DNA of 34,562 bases. It comes from an uncultured Acidobacteriia bacterium (GTDB taxonomy: Bacteria; Acidobacteriota; Terriglobia; Bryobacterales; Bryobacteraceae). The notes beneath the pieces are model-generated. The model worked only from the letters and a program-made list of their open reading frames with translations, was not told the DNA's origin and made no database searches. The position numbers and the translations under genes are program-made. Location: the NCBI GenBank assembly GCA_903825445.1, contig CAIKAS010000096.1:1-34562 (forward strand), given 5' to 3'. Positions within the stretch are counted from its first letter, which is position 1; every line of letters starts with the position of its first letter. Shown piece by piece: positions 15,705-24,211 of this stretch.

Positions 15705-16736
15705 TTATCGTACGTGTTTGGCCGGTGGATTGTGCTCGGTGCCGAACTTCTGCTGATGCCAGTAAGGGTAGGGAAGCGGTATAGCGCTGGCGTCATCCAA
15801 TCGAATCACTTCGGCTTCAGTAAGCGTCCATGTGGCTGCCGCGAGGTTGTCGCGCAGTTGCTGCTCGTTGCGCGCTCCCACGATCACGTTATCCACGCCA
15901 GGCTTGCGCGTCACCCAGTTGAGCGCCACCTGCGAGATAGAAACGCCTCGTTCCGCCGCGATCTCCGCCAGAACGTCGGTGACTCGATACAGGCGCTCGT
16001 CATCGACATTGCCGGGCACATCCAGGGTATTCAGGCGAGATTCGGCGGGCTTGGCGCCGCCACGACGGAACTTGCCGGAGAGCAGGCCCGCCTGCAGAGG
16101 ACTCCACACCATGATGCCGGTCCCCTGATCGAGCGCGACGGGGACAAGATCGTGTTCAGCTTCGCGGGCGAGAAGCGAATAGTTGATCTGCTGCGAAATG
16201 TAGCGGCGGACGCCGAAGCGGTCGGCCGTGGCGTGCGCTTTCATCAACTGCCATCCGGAGTGGTTGGAGCAGCCGGCGTACCGGATCTTGCCGTCTCGCA
16301 CCAGGTCGTCAAAAGCGCGAAGCGTCTCTTCGAGCGGCGTGTAGGAATCGAAAGTGTGCGATTGATAGAGGTCGATGTAGTCCGTGCCCAGGCGGCGCAG
16401 GCTGTCTTCACAGGCATTGATGAGGTGGCGGCGCGAAAGGCCGGATTTATTGCTTCCGGGTCCAAGGCGGTTGTAGCCTTTCGTGGCGAGCACGATGTCT
16501 TTGCGTTTGGCGCCGAGCGCCTGGCCAAGAACCTCTTCCGACTTGCCAAACGAGTAGATGTCGGCGGTGTCGAAGAAGTTGATGCCTGCCTCGATGCAGA
16601 TATCGACGTGGCGGCGGGCTTCTTCCACCTGAATGCTGCCCATGGCCGCGAAACGACCTTCGCCGCCCAGTGTCATGGTGCCGTAGCTAAGCACCGAAAC
16701 GTTCAGGCCGCTGGCGCCTAAGTATCTGTATTCCAT
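15705..16736 (-). CDS. aldo/keto reductase
   Basis: 343 aa TIM-barrel NADPH oxidoreductase of the Kv-beta/Tas-like group (AKR6/AKR11 type). The tetrad is visible: Asp and Tyr in GINFFDTADIYSFGKSEEVLG (D56, Y61), Lys in DIVLATKGYN, and His in DYIDLYQSHTFD. The family strand GKIRYAGCSNHSGWQL and the cofactor segments YSLLAREAEHDLVPVALDQG, VIVGARNEQQL are present. It reduces an aldehyde or ketone in the cytoplasm; the substrate cannot be told. It sits upstream of the peroxiredoxin on the same strand with 67 bases between, so oxidative-stress co-function is possible but not shown. It diverges from the padR operon. Confidence 0.9.
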   Translation of the reverse strand: MEYRYLGASGLNVSVLSYGTMTLGGEGRFAAMGSIQVEEARRHVDICIEAGINFFDTADIYSFGKSEEVLGQALGAKRKDIVLATKGYNRLGPGSNKSGLSRRHLINACEDSLRRLGTDYIDLYQSHTFDSYTPLEETLRAFDDLVRDGKIRYAGCSNHSGWQLMKAHATADRFGVRRYISQQINYSLLAREAEHDLVPVALDQGTGIMVWSPLQAGLLSGKFRRGGAKPAESRLNTLDVPGNVDDERLYRVTDVLAEIAAERGVSISQVALNWVTRKPGVDNVIVGARNEQQLRDNLAAATWTLTEAEVIRLDDASAIPLPYPYWHQQKFGTEHNPPAKHVR

Positions 16737-16816
16737 TTGTCTGCCGGATTCTCCTCAGACCAGCATAAACGAAGGCGTGCGGGCTGTTGTTTGCGCACGG
16801 CGATTGCGATTTGTCT

Positions 16817-16848
16817 TGATTTTCCAGGTATTATGTTTTACGATACAT
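16817..16848 (+). promoter_or_regulatory. padR promoter with overlapping PadR-type operator
   Basis: TTGATT (16817-16822) and TACGAT (16839-16844), 16 bases apart, form a plausible promoter. ATGT (16833-16836), eight bases, then ACAT (16845-16848) fits the ATGT-N8-ACAT site described for PadR-family repressors. TATTATGT (16829-16836) is also repeated inverted as ACATAATA (16855-16862). Repression by the product of the first gene is the inference. Confidence 0.5.
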
Positions 16849-16861
16849 CGCAGGACATAAT

Positions 16862-17152
16862 ATGGCGACTGACCCTGCACTCCTGATCCTTGCCAGCCTG
16901 GCCGATGGCGAAAAGCATGGCTACGGGATGATGCTCGATATACAGCAGTTCACCGGGATTGAGGTTGGCCCTGGCACATTGTATGGCGTGATTACCCGCC
17001 TTTTGAAATGCGGGTGGATTCAGCCAGTGGAGTCGGATGACAGGCGCCGTCCGTATCGCATTACGCCTTCGGGCCGGGCGCATCTTACAGAGCAGATGAC
17101 GGAACTCGACCGCCTGGTGAAAACGGCGATGCGGAGGTTGAAGCCTGCATGA
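16862..17152 (+). CDS. PadR family transcriptional regulator, short form
   Basis: 96 aa, only the winged helix-turn-helix part of PadR plus a short end helix. LLILASLADGEKHGYGMMLDIQ (7-28) is the PadR helix 1-2 region, GPGTLYGVITRLLKCGWIQPV (37-57) the recognition helix, and DDRRRPYRITPSGRAHL the wing. HLTEQMTELDRLVKTAMRRL is the dimer helix. It probably represses its own operon through the site at 16833-16848. The start at 16862 has AGGA 6 bases upstream. It shares four bases (ATGA) with the next gene, so the operon partner is the membrane protein at 17149. Confidence 0.92.
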   Translation: MATDPALLILASLADGEKHGYGMMLDIQQFTGIEVGPGTLYGVITRLLKCGWIQPVESDDRRRPYRITPSGRAHLTEQMTELDRLVKTAMRRLKPA

Positions 17153-18669
17153 GGCGTTGGATCAAGCTGGTGGCCGCGTTATATCCGCGAAGCTGGCGCG
17201 AGGAATTTGGCGACGAGTTCAGCGCCCTTCTCGATGAGGTCAAACCTCGTTGGCGCGTATTGGGGAACGTCCTGGGAGGAGCTATCACGATGCAGATCAC
17301 GGATGGGACCAACTGGTGGAAACCGGTGGTCGCGATGGCGATTGTCGGCGTAATCGTAGCCGGCGGCATGAGCTTTACGGCGGCTCCACATTACGTGTCT
17401 TCGGCGGTAGTGAGCGTTACGCCGCAGTCCGATCCGGTGCGACCCACATCATCGCAAATGCTCCGGGAACGAACCGCCGCGCACATTGCGGAGATGGAAA
17501 CGCAGATCCTGAGCCGCACCGAACTCTCCACAATCATCAACGACCCCAGGCTGCTGTTGTACACAGACGAACTTAGGCGGAAGCCACTGGAAGATGTCAT
17601 AGCGCAGATGCGCCACGACATCCGGATTCAAGCGCGTCCGTCGGCGGCGGGTGACTTGGCCCCTGTTGTCTTCAGCATCTCATTTTCCTATCCGGATCAG
17701 GTCAAGGCGCGGGCTGTCGTTGTGCTGCTAGCCGATAAATTCAAGGAGCGTAATTCGCTCAACAACATGTATAAGGCGGATGCATACCTTGGTTTCTGGG
17801 GAGACATGTCGACTGTCAATCACGCGAAACCGGCGCCGCCGCCTCCGTTGGGCGAGATCGTTGGACTTGTCGATGTGACGAATTTGCCGACGCAATCTAA
17901 GGAACTAGGTCAACTCGTTTATATGGCGTGTGGGCTTGGCGTGGGGCTGCTGTTGGGCCTGTTCGCGTTGGCAGCAATGCGACGGCCGCGAGTCGTATGG
18001 CAACTCAGTGGCTTCGCAGTGGCAGGTTTCGTTTTAGCCGGCACCGCGTCGTTCCTGATTCCCAACCGGTACACATCCACTGCGGTTATGCAGATCACGT
18101 CGGCGGCAATTACTGAAGATCCGTTGGCGCCTCTCCCCGCCGCGCCCTCGACCGCCGAGTTTCTCCACCAAATAGAACCCGAGATCCTGAATTCTCAGAC
18201 CCTTTCGATGATCATCCAGGACCCCAGGATGAATCTATATTCCGAGGAGCGGGCGAAGAAACCCAGAGAAGAGGTAGTACGGAACATGCTGGCTAACGAT
18301 CTACGAATTGAGGCATTGGGACCGGCATCCGGTACGAACGGAGCGGTCTCGGCATTCAGTATCTCGTTCTCTTATTACGACAGGTTTAAGGCCCAGCAGG
18401 TGGTGGAGATCCTGATGGATAAGTTTGACGAGACGTATTACGCGAAGCAGAGGTCGGACGCCGCGCAGATGAGTGACGCAGCCCGCCAAATTACTCAACG
18501 CAGGGAAGGCGGACAACTCGACGTGCTTGATATTGCGTCCCTTCCGATATTGCCGGTAAAACCCAATCGCTGGATGATCGCTGTGATGGGACTCGTCATC
18601 GGACTGCTGCTAGGTTCGCTCAGGCTCGCTGTCCGGCGTTCGCCGTCCCCAGGTCTACAGATCGCTTGA
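17149..18669 (+). CDS. membrane protein with two tandem Wzz-like units
   Basis: 506 aa. The first 45 residues (MRRWIKLVAALYPRSWREEF, then LLDEV) are the N-terminal tag of PadR-coupled acidobacterial membrane proteins. Two copies of one unit follow, each with membrane helix, extracytoplasmic domain and membrane helix. Unit 1 runs 58-280 (VVAMAIVGVIVAGGMSF ... YMACGLGVGLLLGLFALAA). Unit 2 runs 284-497 (LSGFAVAGFVLAGTASFLI ... MIAVMGLVIGLLLGSLRLAV). Shared phrases are Y(V/T)S(S/T)AV, NDPRLLLY/QDPRMNLY, RRKPLEDV/AKKPREEV and FSISFSY. The pattern matches Wzz/GumC chain-length determinants, with 'LP..P..P' before the last helix. The role may be polysaccharide length control or envelope sensing, but no kinase domain is present. 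It is coupled to padR by ATGA. Confidence 0.75.
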   Translation: MRRWIKLVAALYPRSWREEFGDEFSALLDEVKPRWRVLGNVLGGAITMQITDGTNWWKPVVAMAIVGVIVAGGMSFTAAPHYVSSAVVSVTPQSDPVRPTSSQMLRERTAAHIAEMETQILSRTELSTIINDPRLLLYTDELRRKPLEDVIAQMRHDIRIQARPSAAGDLAPVVFSISFSYPDQVKARAVVVLLADKFKERNSLNNMYKADAYLGFWGDMSTVNHAKPAPPPPLGEIVGLVDVTNLPTQSKELGQLVYMACGLGVGLLLGLFALAAMRRPRVVWQLSGFAVAGFVLAGTASFLIPNRYTSTAVMQITSAAITEDPLAPLPAAPSTAEFLHQIEPEILNSQTLSMIIQDPRMNLYSEERAKKPREEVVRNMLANDLRIEALGPASGTNGAVSAFSISFSYYDRFKAQQVVEILMDKFDETYYAKQRSDAAQMSDAARQITQRREGGQLDVLDIASLPILPVKPNRWMIAVMGLVIGLLLGSLRLAVRRSPSPGLQIA

Positions 18670-18770
18670 ACCGTGAACAGATGCCTGGACTCGACAGAGT
18701 CGTGAAAGTCATGGTGCGGACGTTGAAATCCGCATGGAGCTTGGATAAAGTTCGTGGGAGTGCGCAATGA
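18662..18770 (+). pseudogene. 3' remnant of a second padR gene
   Basis: Translation of this stretch in the frame of 18666-18770 gives LNREQMPGLDRVVKVMVRTL then KSA. It aligns without gaps to the PadR C-terminus just upstream (LTEQMTELDRLVKTAMRRL then KPA), and the nucleotides match over most of about 50 positions. The remnant begins inside the last codons of the membrane-protein gene, whose stop (18667-18669) lies in it. Its frame runs on to a TGA at 18768-18770 that overlaps the ATG of the next gene. It is too short to be functional; it marks a deletion or module rearrangement. Confidence 0.75.
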
Positions 18771-19504
18771 AACTTCGAGTCGTTCTAATCATAGTGTTGA
18801 ACGCTACTGAGCTGGCGTGGCCCCAAACGGCACCGGCACGTGGGCCGGAATTTGATGTCATTTCGGTAAAACCGACGACGTTTGATGCGAACGCCCGCCC
18901 ACAGTTCAGTTGCAAGGGCGGAAGACTGTTGGCCTCCAATTTTCCGGCCCAGTTTCTCATCGAATACGCATACGGCATCAGGGATACCTTTCCGCTTCCG
19001 GACTGGGCTCGGCCTGATGGCGACAAATACAATGTCGAAGCGAAGGCGGCGGACAATTCGATCACGGCCGCGACTTGCAAGTTGATGACGCAACGTCTGC
19101 TCGAAGATCGATTTCAACTCAAACTGCGCAAGGAAGTTCGCGAAACGGACGTTTTTTTTCTGACCGTGGCGAAGGGAGGGGCGAAACTTAAGCCAGTAGT
19201 GCCTGGCAGCACCGTTACAGAATCCAGCGGTGCCTGGTGGCGAGGTCAACGAGCGATTGGGGGGATGCGTTTACCAGCACTTGTTGTGAATTTGACCGAC
19301 CTTCAGGACGTGGGACGCCGGGTTGTGGACGAGACCGGGTTGCCGACGGATGTCTTCTACGAGTTTCGCCTCGACTTTACGCCCGGTCCAGTCTCGGACA
19401 TTTTCGAAGCGATGGAAACGCAGCTTGGTCTTAAATTGATCCCGGGAAAGGCACCGGTAGAATTTGTAGTGGTCGATCGTATAAACAGGCCATCCCCGAA
19501 TTAA
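18767..19504 (+). CDS. TIGR03435 family protein
   Basis: 245 aa, exported (MKLRVVLIIVLNATELAWPQ signal peptide). The core is that of TIGR03435: FDVISVKPTTF at the start of the mature part, GGRLLASNFPAQFLIEYAYGI, then CKLMTQRLLEDRFQLKLRKE and VFFLTVAKGGAKLK, and the ending VVDETGLPTDVFYEFRLDF ... PVEFVVVDRINRPSPN. The family is expanded in Solibacter-type Acidobacteria and its function is not known. It is often found next to regulators such as ECF sigma factors or PadR. Here it follows the padR remnant with an ATGA overlap, so translation was coupled to that second padR and may now depend on the membrane-protein transcript. Confidence 0.9.
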   Translation: MKLRVVLIIVLNATELAWPQTAPARGPEFDVISVKPTTFDANARPQFSCKGGRLLASNFPAQFLIEYAYGIRDTFPLPDWARPDGDKYNVEAKAADNSITAATCKLMTQRLLEDRFQLKLRKEVRETDVFFLTVAKGGAKLKPVVPGSTVTESSGAWWRGQRAIGGMRLPALVVNLTDLQDVGRRVVDETGLPTDVFYEFRLDFTPGPVSDIFEAMETQLGLKLIPGKAPVEFVVVDRINRPSPN

Positions 19505-19575
19505 CATACAAAATATCCTTGAGGTGGGCCTCCGACCCCCGCTCTTCAACTCGCGTAATCCCGCGCGTTCGCCGG

Positions 19576-21099
19576 TTATGTCCAGTAGTTCCGGTCCAGG
19601 CTTCGATATTGAATGGCTTCGGCGATGTGTTTCGCGGCGATGGAAGCCGATTCATCCAGGTCTGCAATCGTCCGGGCGACTTTAAGAATTCGATCATGAG
19701 CACGCGCGGAAAGACTCATGCGCTTCATCGCCATCTCAAGCGTTCGCTCTCCGGTTGCGTCGAGCGCACACTGCTGGCGGATCAGCCGCGAGGGCATCCG
19801 TGAATTTGTGCTGCCGCGCGCCTTCTGAATATTCCTCGCGCTCTCCACGCGCGCACGCATATTGGCCGAGGTCTCCGTCACTTCGCCCGCGCGGAGTTCT
19901 TTGAACGGCACGGCGGGAACTTCGATTTGGATATCGATGCGGTCGATAAGCGGTCCGCTGATCTTGCCCAGGTAGCGCTGAATGATGGCTGGAGTGCAGC
20001 GGCATTCGCGGGTCGGGTCGCCAAAGAATCCGCAGGGGCACGGATTCATCGCTGCGACCAGCATAAACCCGGCCGGGAAATTCAGGGTCATGGAAGCGCG
20101 CGCGATGCTCACCATCGAATCCTCCAGTGGCTGCCGCAGGATTTCGAGTACGTTGCGCGGGAATTCCGGGAACTCGTCGAGAAACAGCAGGCCGTTATGC
20201 GCCAGACTGACCTCTCCGGGGCGGGGCATACCCGCGCCGCCGCCGATCATTCCGGCATCGGAAATTGTGTGATGGGGTGCGCGGAATGGCCGGTTCCAAA
20301 GCAGTCCGCTGCCTGGTTGCAGAGTGCCGGCAATGCTGTGAATGCGGGTAGATTCAATTGCTTCCTCAAATTCCATCATCGGCAGGATGCCAGCGAGGCG
20401 CTTCGCCAGCATCGTCTTACCCGAACCCGGTGGCCCGATCATCAATACGTTGTGGTTCCCCGCAGCCGCGACGAGCAACGCACGTTTCGCCGACGCCTGG
20501 CCGCGAACATCGCGAAAATCCGGGGCCGACGCCTGAACCTCCGATGAGGGCGTGATTGCGCCGGACGACACCGGCGAAAACTCCTCCGGCCTGTTCAGCA
20601 TCGCGACAACTTCAGCCAGATGTCGCATACCAAACACGCGAACTCCCTCCACAACCGCTGCCTCCGCCGCATTCTCCAATGGCACAATCAGGTTGGGAAT
20701 CCCATGTTCCCGCGCGCAAACCGCCATCGAGAGAGCGCCACGCACGGGCCGGATCGCGCCATCGAGCGACAATTCGCCTGCGGAGAGGTGCTGATCCAAA
20801 CCCTTGAAGGTACCCATTGCTCCGAGAATCGCCAGTGCCATCGGCAGATCGAAGCCTGAGCCTTCCTTGCGGACGTGGGCGGGGGCCAGGTTTACGGTCA
20901 CGGCCTGGCTGGGGTAACCGAAGCCCGAATTCATCAGGGCGGATTTGATGCGCTCGCGGCTTTCGCGCACGGCGGTGTCCGGCATCCCGACCAGCATGAA
21001 ATCGCGCGTGGTGCCGCTGCGGTAGAGATCAACTTCGACATCGACTGGCTGCGCGTCGATGCCATAGACGGCTGCGCTTCTCGTTTTGAACAATGCCAT
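19576..21099 (-). CDS. comM: YifB/ComM family Mg chelatase-like AAA ATPase
   Basis: 507 aa with a Lon-protease-like N-terminal domain (to about 170), then an AAA+ domain with Walker A GPPGSGKT (222-229) and Walker B LLFLDEFPEF, the MoxR/Mg-chelatase style sensor region (FMLVAAMNPCPCG), and a helical end. Four Cys in NPCPCGFFGDPTRECRC may bind zinc. LIDRIDIQIEVPAV is the family arginine-finger area. ComM homologues are hexameric helicases that drive branch migration during natural transformation; the same role is likely but not shown here. The gene is monocistronic, reads toward the TIGR03435 gene and starts at 21099, about 100 bases before the tRNA. Confidence 0.93.
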   Translation of the reverse strand: MALFKTRSAAVYGIDAQPVDVEVDLYRSGTTRDFMLVGMPDTAVRESRERIKSALMNSGFGYPSQAVTVNLAPAHVRKEGSGFDLPMALAILGAMGTFKGLDQHLSAGELSLDGAIRPVRGALSMAVCAREHGIPNLIVPLENAAEAAVVEGVRVFGMRHLAEVVAMLNRPEEFSPVSSGAITPSSEVQASAPDFRDVRGQASAKRALLVAAAGNHNVLMIGPPGSGKTMLAKRLAGILPMMEFEEAIESTRIHSIAGTLQPGSGLLWNRPFRAPHHTISDAGMIGGGAGMPRPGEVSLAHNGLLFLDEFPEFPRNVLEILRQPLEDSMVSIARASMTLNFPAGFMLVAAMNPCPCGFFGDPTRECRCTPAIIQRYLGKISGPLIDRIDIQIEVPAVPFKELRAGEVTETSANMRARVESARNIQKARGSTNSRMPSRLIRQQCALDATGERTLEMAMKRMSLSARAHDRILKVARTIADLDESASIAAKHIAEAIQYRSLDRNYWT

Positions 21100-21200
21100 T
21101 TTTGAGTCTGTAGACGGTGATCGGCCTTTTTCGGCAGTCCGTTAGAGGAGGTTGTGTAGAATGAAGGAGGTTTTCTCGGATTTATTTAATTTCTCCGAGC

Positions 21201-21289
21201 GCTGGAGTGGCGGAACTGGCAGACGCACGGGACTCAAAATCCCGCATCCTTCACTGGGTATGAGGGTTCGACCCCCTCCTCCAGCACCA
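21201..21289 (+). tRNA. tRNA-Leu (anticodon CAA), CCA encoded
   Basis: 89 bases with a complete cloverleaf of the long-variable-arm class. The acceptor stem is GCTGGAG/CTCCAGC, the anticodon stem CGGGA/TCCCG with loop CTCAAAA (anticodon CAA, reads UUG), and the T stem GAGGG/CCCTC with TTCGACC loop. The discriminator is A (21286) and CCA is encoded at 21287-21289. A 6-bp inverted repeat (CTCGGA 21175-21180, TCCGAG 21194-21199) lies in the 5' leader. Confidence 0.97.
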
Positions 21290-21340
21290 TCTATTTTCAA
21301 TTCGCGGCATTATTACTTCCGCCCGCAGCGCACGTAATCC

Positions 21341-21392
21341 CGCTGAACACCTGCGTCAGGGGTTCAGCGCCTCTTCCAAAATCCGATTTTGG
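21341..21392. repeat. two adjacent inverted repeats downstream of tRNA-Leu
   Basis: CGCTGAAC (21341-21348) pairs with GTTCAGCG (21362-21369). Inside it CCTG/CAGG pair too, leaving one mismatch and a 3-base loop, a 12-bp stem. Seven bases further, CCAAAATCCGATTTTGG (21376-21392) is a 7-bp stem with a 3-base loop. Neither has a T run, so these are not standard terminators. Apart from this, 21290-21460 holds no gene that I can support. Confidence 0.6.
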
Positions 21393-21460
21393 GTACAAAT
21401 GACTGTTGGCGATTGGCATCGCGCATGCGCTAAGCGCTTCGTCGACGGCCGTTCGTCTGC

Positions 21461-21789
21461 GAACTGTTGCCCGGCGCGGTTGTGATCGGCACTCACGACG
21501 GCGCCAGTATTGAGATACTCGAAGAAGTGGGCGAAGAAAAAATGTTCATCTTCGGTCTGAAAGCGGCTGAGGTAATGCCCCCCGCCCGCAAGAATCCTAT
21601 CGGCTCCAGGATTATGACCTTCGCTACGCCAGAGCGAGGTATGTCGCGGATTGTTTCTCTTCCAAACGGACCGGCAAAGACGCTCCTGGCCATTTCGAGT
21701 CGATCTTCTCCCGCGTCGCGGAATACGGCCGCGAAATCCGGAATCTACCACGGAATCAGGAAACCAGAAAGAGTGCACGTGTCTTATGA
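21461..21789 (+). pseudogene. degraded C-terminal end of glycogen phosphorylase
   Basis: Frame 21461-21580 reads [20 protein letters not shown] followed by [13 protein letters not shown]. This is the glycogen/starch phosphorylase segment 'L.GA..IGT.DGA..EI.EEVG.EN.FIFGL'. A second frame, open from 21571, continues and ends with [15 protein letters not shown], like the phosphorylase tail 'FSSDRTI.EYA.EIW', with a stop (21787-21789) overlapping the ATG of phosphoketolase. The catalytic domain, the GTGNMK-type segment and much of the C-terminal region are missing, and a frameshift separates the two parts. This is a decayed glgP that probably stood in one operon with xfp; the second part is less certain than the first. 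Confidence 0.65.
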
Positions 21790-24182
21790 GTGCAAGCGCT
21801 GAAATAGAGTTGCCCGTAAACGAGCCACTATCGGCCGAAGAGCTGCGGAAGATAGATGCGTATTGGCGCGCTTGTAACTACCTGAGCGCCGGGATGATCT
21901 ATCTGCGCGAGAATCCCCTGCTGAGACAACCACTGAAGCCGGAGCAAATCAAAGAACGATTATTGGGCCATTGGGGGTCGACTCCAGGCCAGTCGTTCAC
22001 GTGGGTACATCTGAACCGGCTGATCAGGAAGTATGACCTGAACATGATTTACATCTCAGGCCCCGGGCACGGCGCGCCGGCTGTGCTCTCCAACTGTTAC
22101 CTGGAGGGTACTTATTCAGAGGTTTATCCGGACAAGAGCGAAGACGAAGAGGGGATGTTGAAGTTTTTTCGTCAATTCTCGTTTCCGGGTGGCATCGGCA
22201 GTCACTGCACGCCGGAAACGCCGGGATCCATCCATGAAGGCGGTGAGCTGGGCTACAGCCTGTCACATGCTTTCGGCGCAGCTTTCGATAATCCCGATCT
22301 GATTGTGTCGGTGGTAATAGGAGACGGGGAGGCGGAAACGGGACCGCTTGCGACTTCGTGGCATTCCAACAAGTTTCTGAATCCCGTTCGCGATGGCGCC
22401 GTTCTGCCCATACTTCACTTGAACGGTTACAAAATCGCCAACCCCACGCTGCTGGCGCGAATTCCGGCGGAGGAACTGGAGCAAATGTTTCGGGGCTTCG
22501 GCTGGAATCCTCACGTGGTGGAAGGCAGTGAGCCTATGGCGATGCACCAGTTGATGGCGGAAACGCTGGAGCGCTGTGTTCAGGAGATCCGTGGAATCCA
22601 GCAGGAGGCGCGGCTTATCGGCCATTCACAGCGACCCAGCTGGCCGATGATTATCTTCCGCAGCCCGAAAGGCTGGACCGGGCCTAAAGACCTGAATGGG
22701 CACAAGATCGAAGGTACATGGCGATCGCATCAGGTACCGGTCCTCGATGTGGTCGCCAACCCCGGCAATCTGCGAGTTGTGGAAGACTGGATGCGAAGTT
22801 ACAGGCCAGAGGAATTGTTCGACGAATCCGGCAGACTGATTCCCGAACTCCGGGAAATGGCGCCTCGGGGCACCCGCCGGATGAGTGCAAACCCCCACGC
22901 AAATGGCGGGCTTCTGCGGAAGCCGCTTTCATTGCCGGATTTCCGGGACTACGCTGTCGCTATCGCAAAGCCAGGAACCTTGCTGGCTCCGCCTACATAT
23001 ATTCTCGGCCAATATCTTCGCGATGTTATGCGTGGGAATTCCACCAGCTTTCGTGTGTTCGGGCCGGATGAGACCGCCTCCAACCGCCTTCAGGCCATCT
23101 ACGAAGCCAGCAAAAAGACATGGATGGCCGAGTCTGAACCTGATGATCTCGACGGCGGTGAGCTTTCGCCGGACGGCCGGGTCATGGAAATGCTGAGCGA
23201 ACACACGCTCGAAGGGTGGCTGGAAGGTTACCTGTTGACCGGAAGGCATGGCCTCTTCTCCACCTATGAGGCGTTTGTACACATCATCGACTCCATGTTC
23301 AACCAGCACGCAAAGTGGCTGGAGAAAAGTAAGGCCGAGATACGCTGGCGCGCGCCGATTTCCTCCGCGAATCTGTTGATCACATCAACAGTTTGGCGGC
23401 AGGATCACAACGGTTTTACTCATCAGGACCCCGGCTTTCTCGACATTGTGACCAACAAGAGTCCTGAAGTCACGCGCATCTATCTGCCTCCGGACGCGAA
23501 CTGCCTGCTAAGCATCGCCGATCACTGTCTGCGCAGCACCGGCTACTTCAATGTCATCGTGGCGGATAAACAAGACCACCTGCAGTATCTCGATATGGAA
23601 GCTGCCATACTGCACTGCGCCCGGGGCGTCGGCATCTGGGACTGGGCGAGCAACGATCAGGGCGGCGAGCCTGATGTGATTATGGCCACCGCCGGCGATG
23701 TGGCAACCATGGAATCGCTGGCTGCCGTGGCGATCTTGCGGCAGCGCTTCCCGGAACTCAAAATCCGTTTCGTCAACGTGGTGGATTTATTCAAACTGCA
23801 GCCAGCCACCGAACATCCCCATGGTTTGTCGGACCGCGATTTCGACGCGCTCTTCACAACGAATAAGCCGATCATCTTTAACTTCCACAGCTACCCCTGG
23901 CTGATTCATAAGCTCACCTACCGCCGCACCAACCACGACAACATGCATGTGCGTGGCTACAAGGAAAAGGGAAACATCGATACGCCGCTCGAACTCGCGA
24001 TTCGGAATCAGGTGGACCGATTCAGCCTGGCGATCGACGTAATCGATCGCGTTCCTAAGCTCCAGGTGTCGGGCGCCCATGTTAAGGAGTGGTTGAAAGA
24101 CCAAATCTGCGAGTCCATAGCCTATGCCTTCGAACATGGAGTCGACAAAGCGGAAGCACGCGACTGGAAGTGGTCCTTATAG
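21786..24182 (+). CDS. xfp: phosphoketolase (xylulose-5-P / fructose-6-P)
   Basis: 798 aa, the normal length. Thiamine diphosphate and active-site motifs are in place: H62 in [17 protein letters not shown] (92-98), [15 protein letters not shown] (152-166), and [19 protein letters not shown] (179-197). It splits xylulose 5-phosphate (and usually fructose 6-phosphate) with phosphate to give acetyl phosphate and glyceraldehyde 3-phosphate or erythrose 4-phosphate in the cytoplasm. The ATG at 21786 is preferred: the 45-residue in-frame extension upstream is unlike any phosphoketolase. No clear ribosome site is present; the stop of the glycogen phosphorylase remnant overlaps its ATG, which suggests lost translational coupling. 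No acetate kinase or phosphotransacetylase lies nearby. Confidence 0.96.
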   Translation: MSASAEIELPVNEPLSAEELRKIDAYWRACNYLSAGMIYLRENPLLRQPLKPEQIKERLLGHWGSTPGQSFTWVHLNRLIRKYDLNMIYISGPGHGAPAVLSNCYLEGTYSEVYPDKSEDEEGMLKFFRQFSFPGGIGSHCTPETPGSIHEGGELGYSLSHAFGAAFDNPDLIVSVVIGDGEAETGPLATSWHSNKFLNPVRDGAVLPILHLNGYKIANPTLLARIPAEELEQMFRGFGWNPHVVEGSEPMAMHQLMAETLERCVQEIRGIQQEARLIGHSQRPSWPMIIFRSPKGWTGPKDLNGHKIEGTWRSHQVPVLDVVANPGNLRVVEDWMRSYRPEELFDESGRLIPELREMAPRGTRRMSANPHANGGLLRKPLSLPDFRDYAVAIAKPGTLLAPPTYILGQYLRDVMRGNSTSFRVFGPDETASNRLQAIYEASKKTWMAESEPDDLDGGELSPDGRVMEMLSEHTLEGWLEGYLLTGRHGLFSTYEAFVHIIDSMFNQHAKWLEKSKAEIRWRAPISSANLLITSTVWRQDHNGFTHQDPGFLDIVTNKSPEVTRIYLPPDANCLLSIADHCLRSTGYFNVIVADKQDHLQYLDMEAAILHCARGVGIWDWASNDQGGEPDVIMATAGDVATMESLAAVAILRQRFPELKIRFVNVVDLFKLQPATEHPHGLSDRDFDALFTTNKPIIFNFHSYPWLIHKLTYRRTNHDNMHVRGYKEKGNIDTPLELAIRNQVDRFSLAIDVIDRVPKLQVSGAHVKEWLKDQICESIAYAFEHGVDKAEARDWKWSL

Positions 24183-24211
24183 TGACGGCAAGCTGCGGCC
24201 AATTCGCTTAG

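Noticed and set aside
15714..16721. 335-codon frame on the plus strand
   Set aside because: It is the exact antisense of the aldo/keto reductase, which has all four catalytic residues.
16862..19504. Possible defence or toxin-antitoxin island around the padR operon
   Set aside because: No nuclease, toxin or ATPase domain is present; the genes are a regulator, a Wzz-like membrane protein and a TIGR03435 protein.
21651..21785. N-terminal extension of phosphoketolase
   Set aside because: The 45 residues are Arg/Pro-rich and unlike any phosphoketolase; the frame overlaps the phosphorylase remnant in a different frame.
21201..21789. tRNA-bounded genomic island with attachment sites
   Set aside because: No integrase, no repeat of the tRNA 3' end and no change of composition that I could see.
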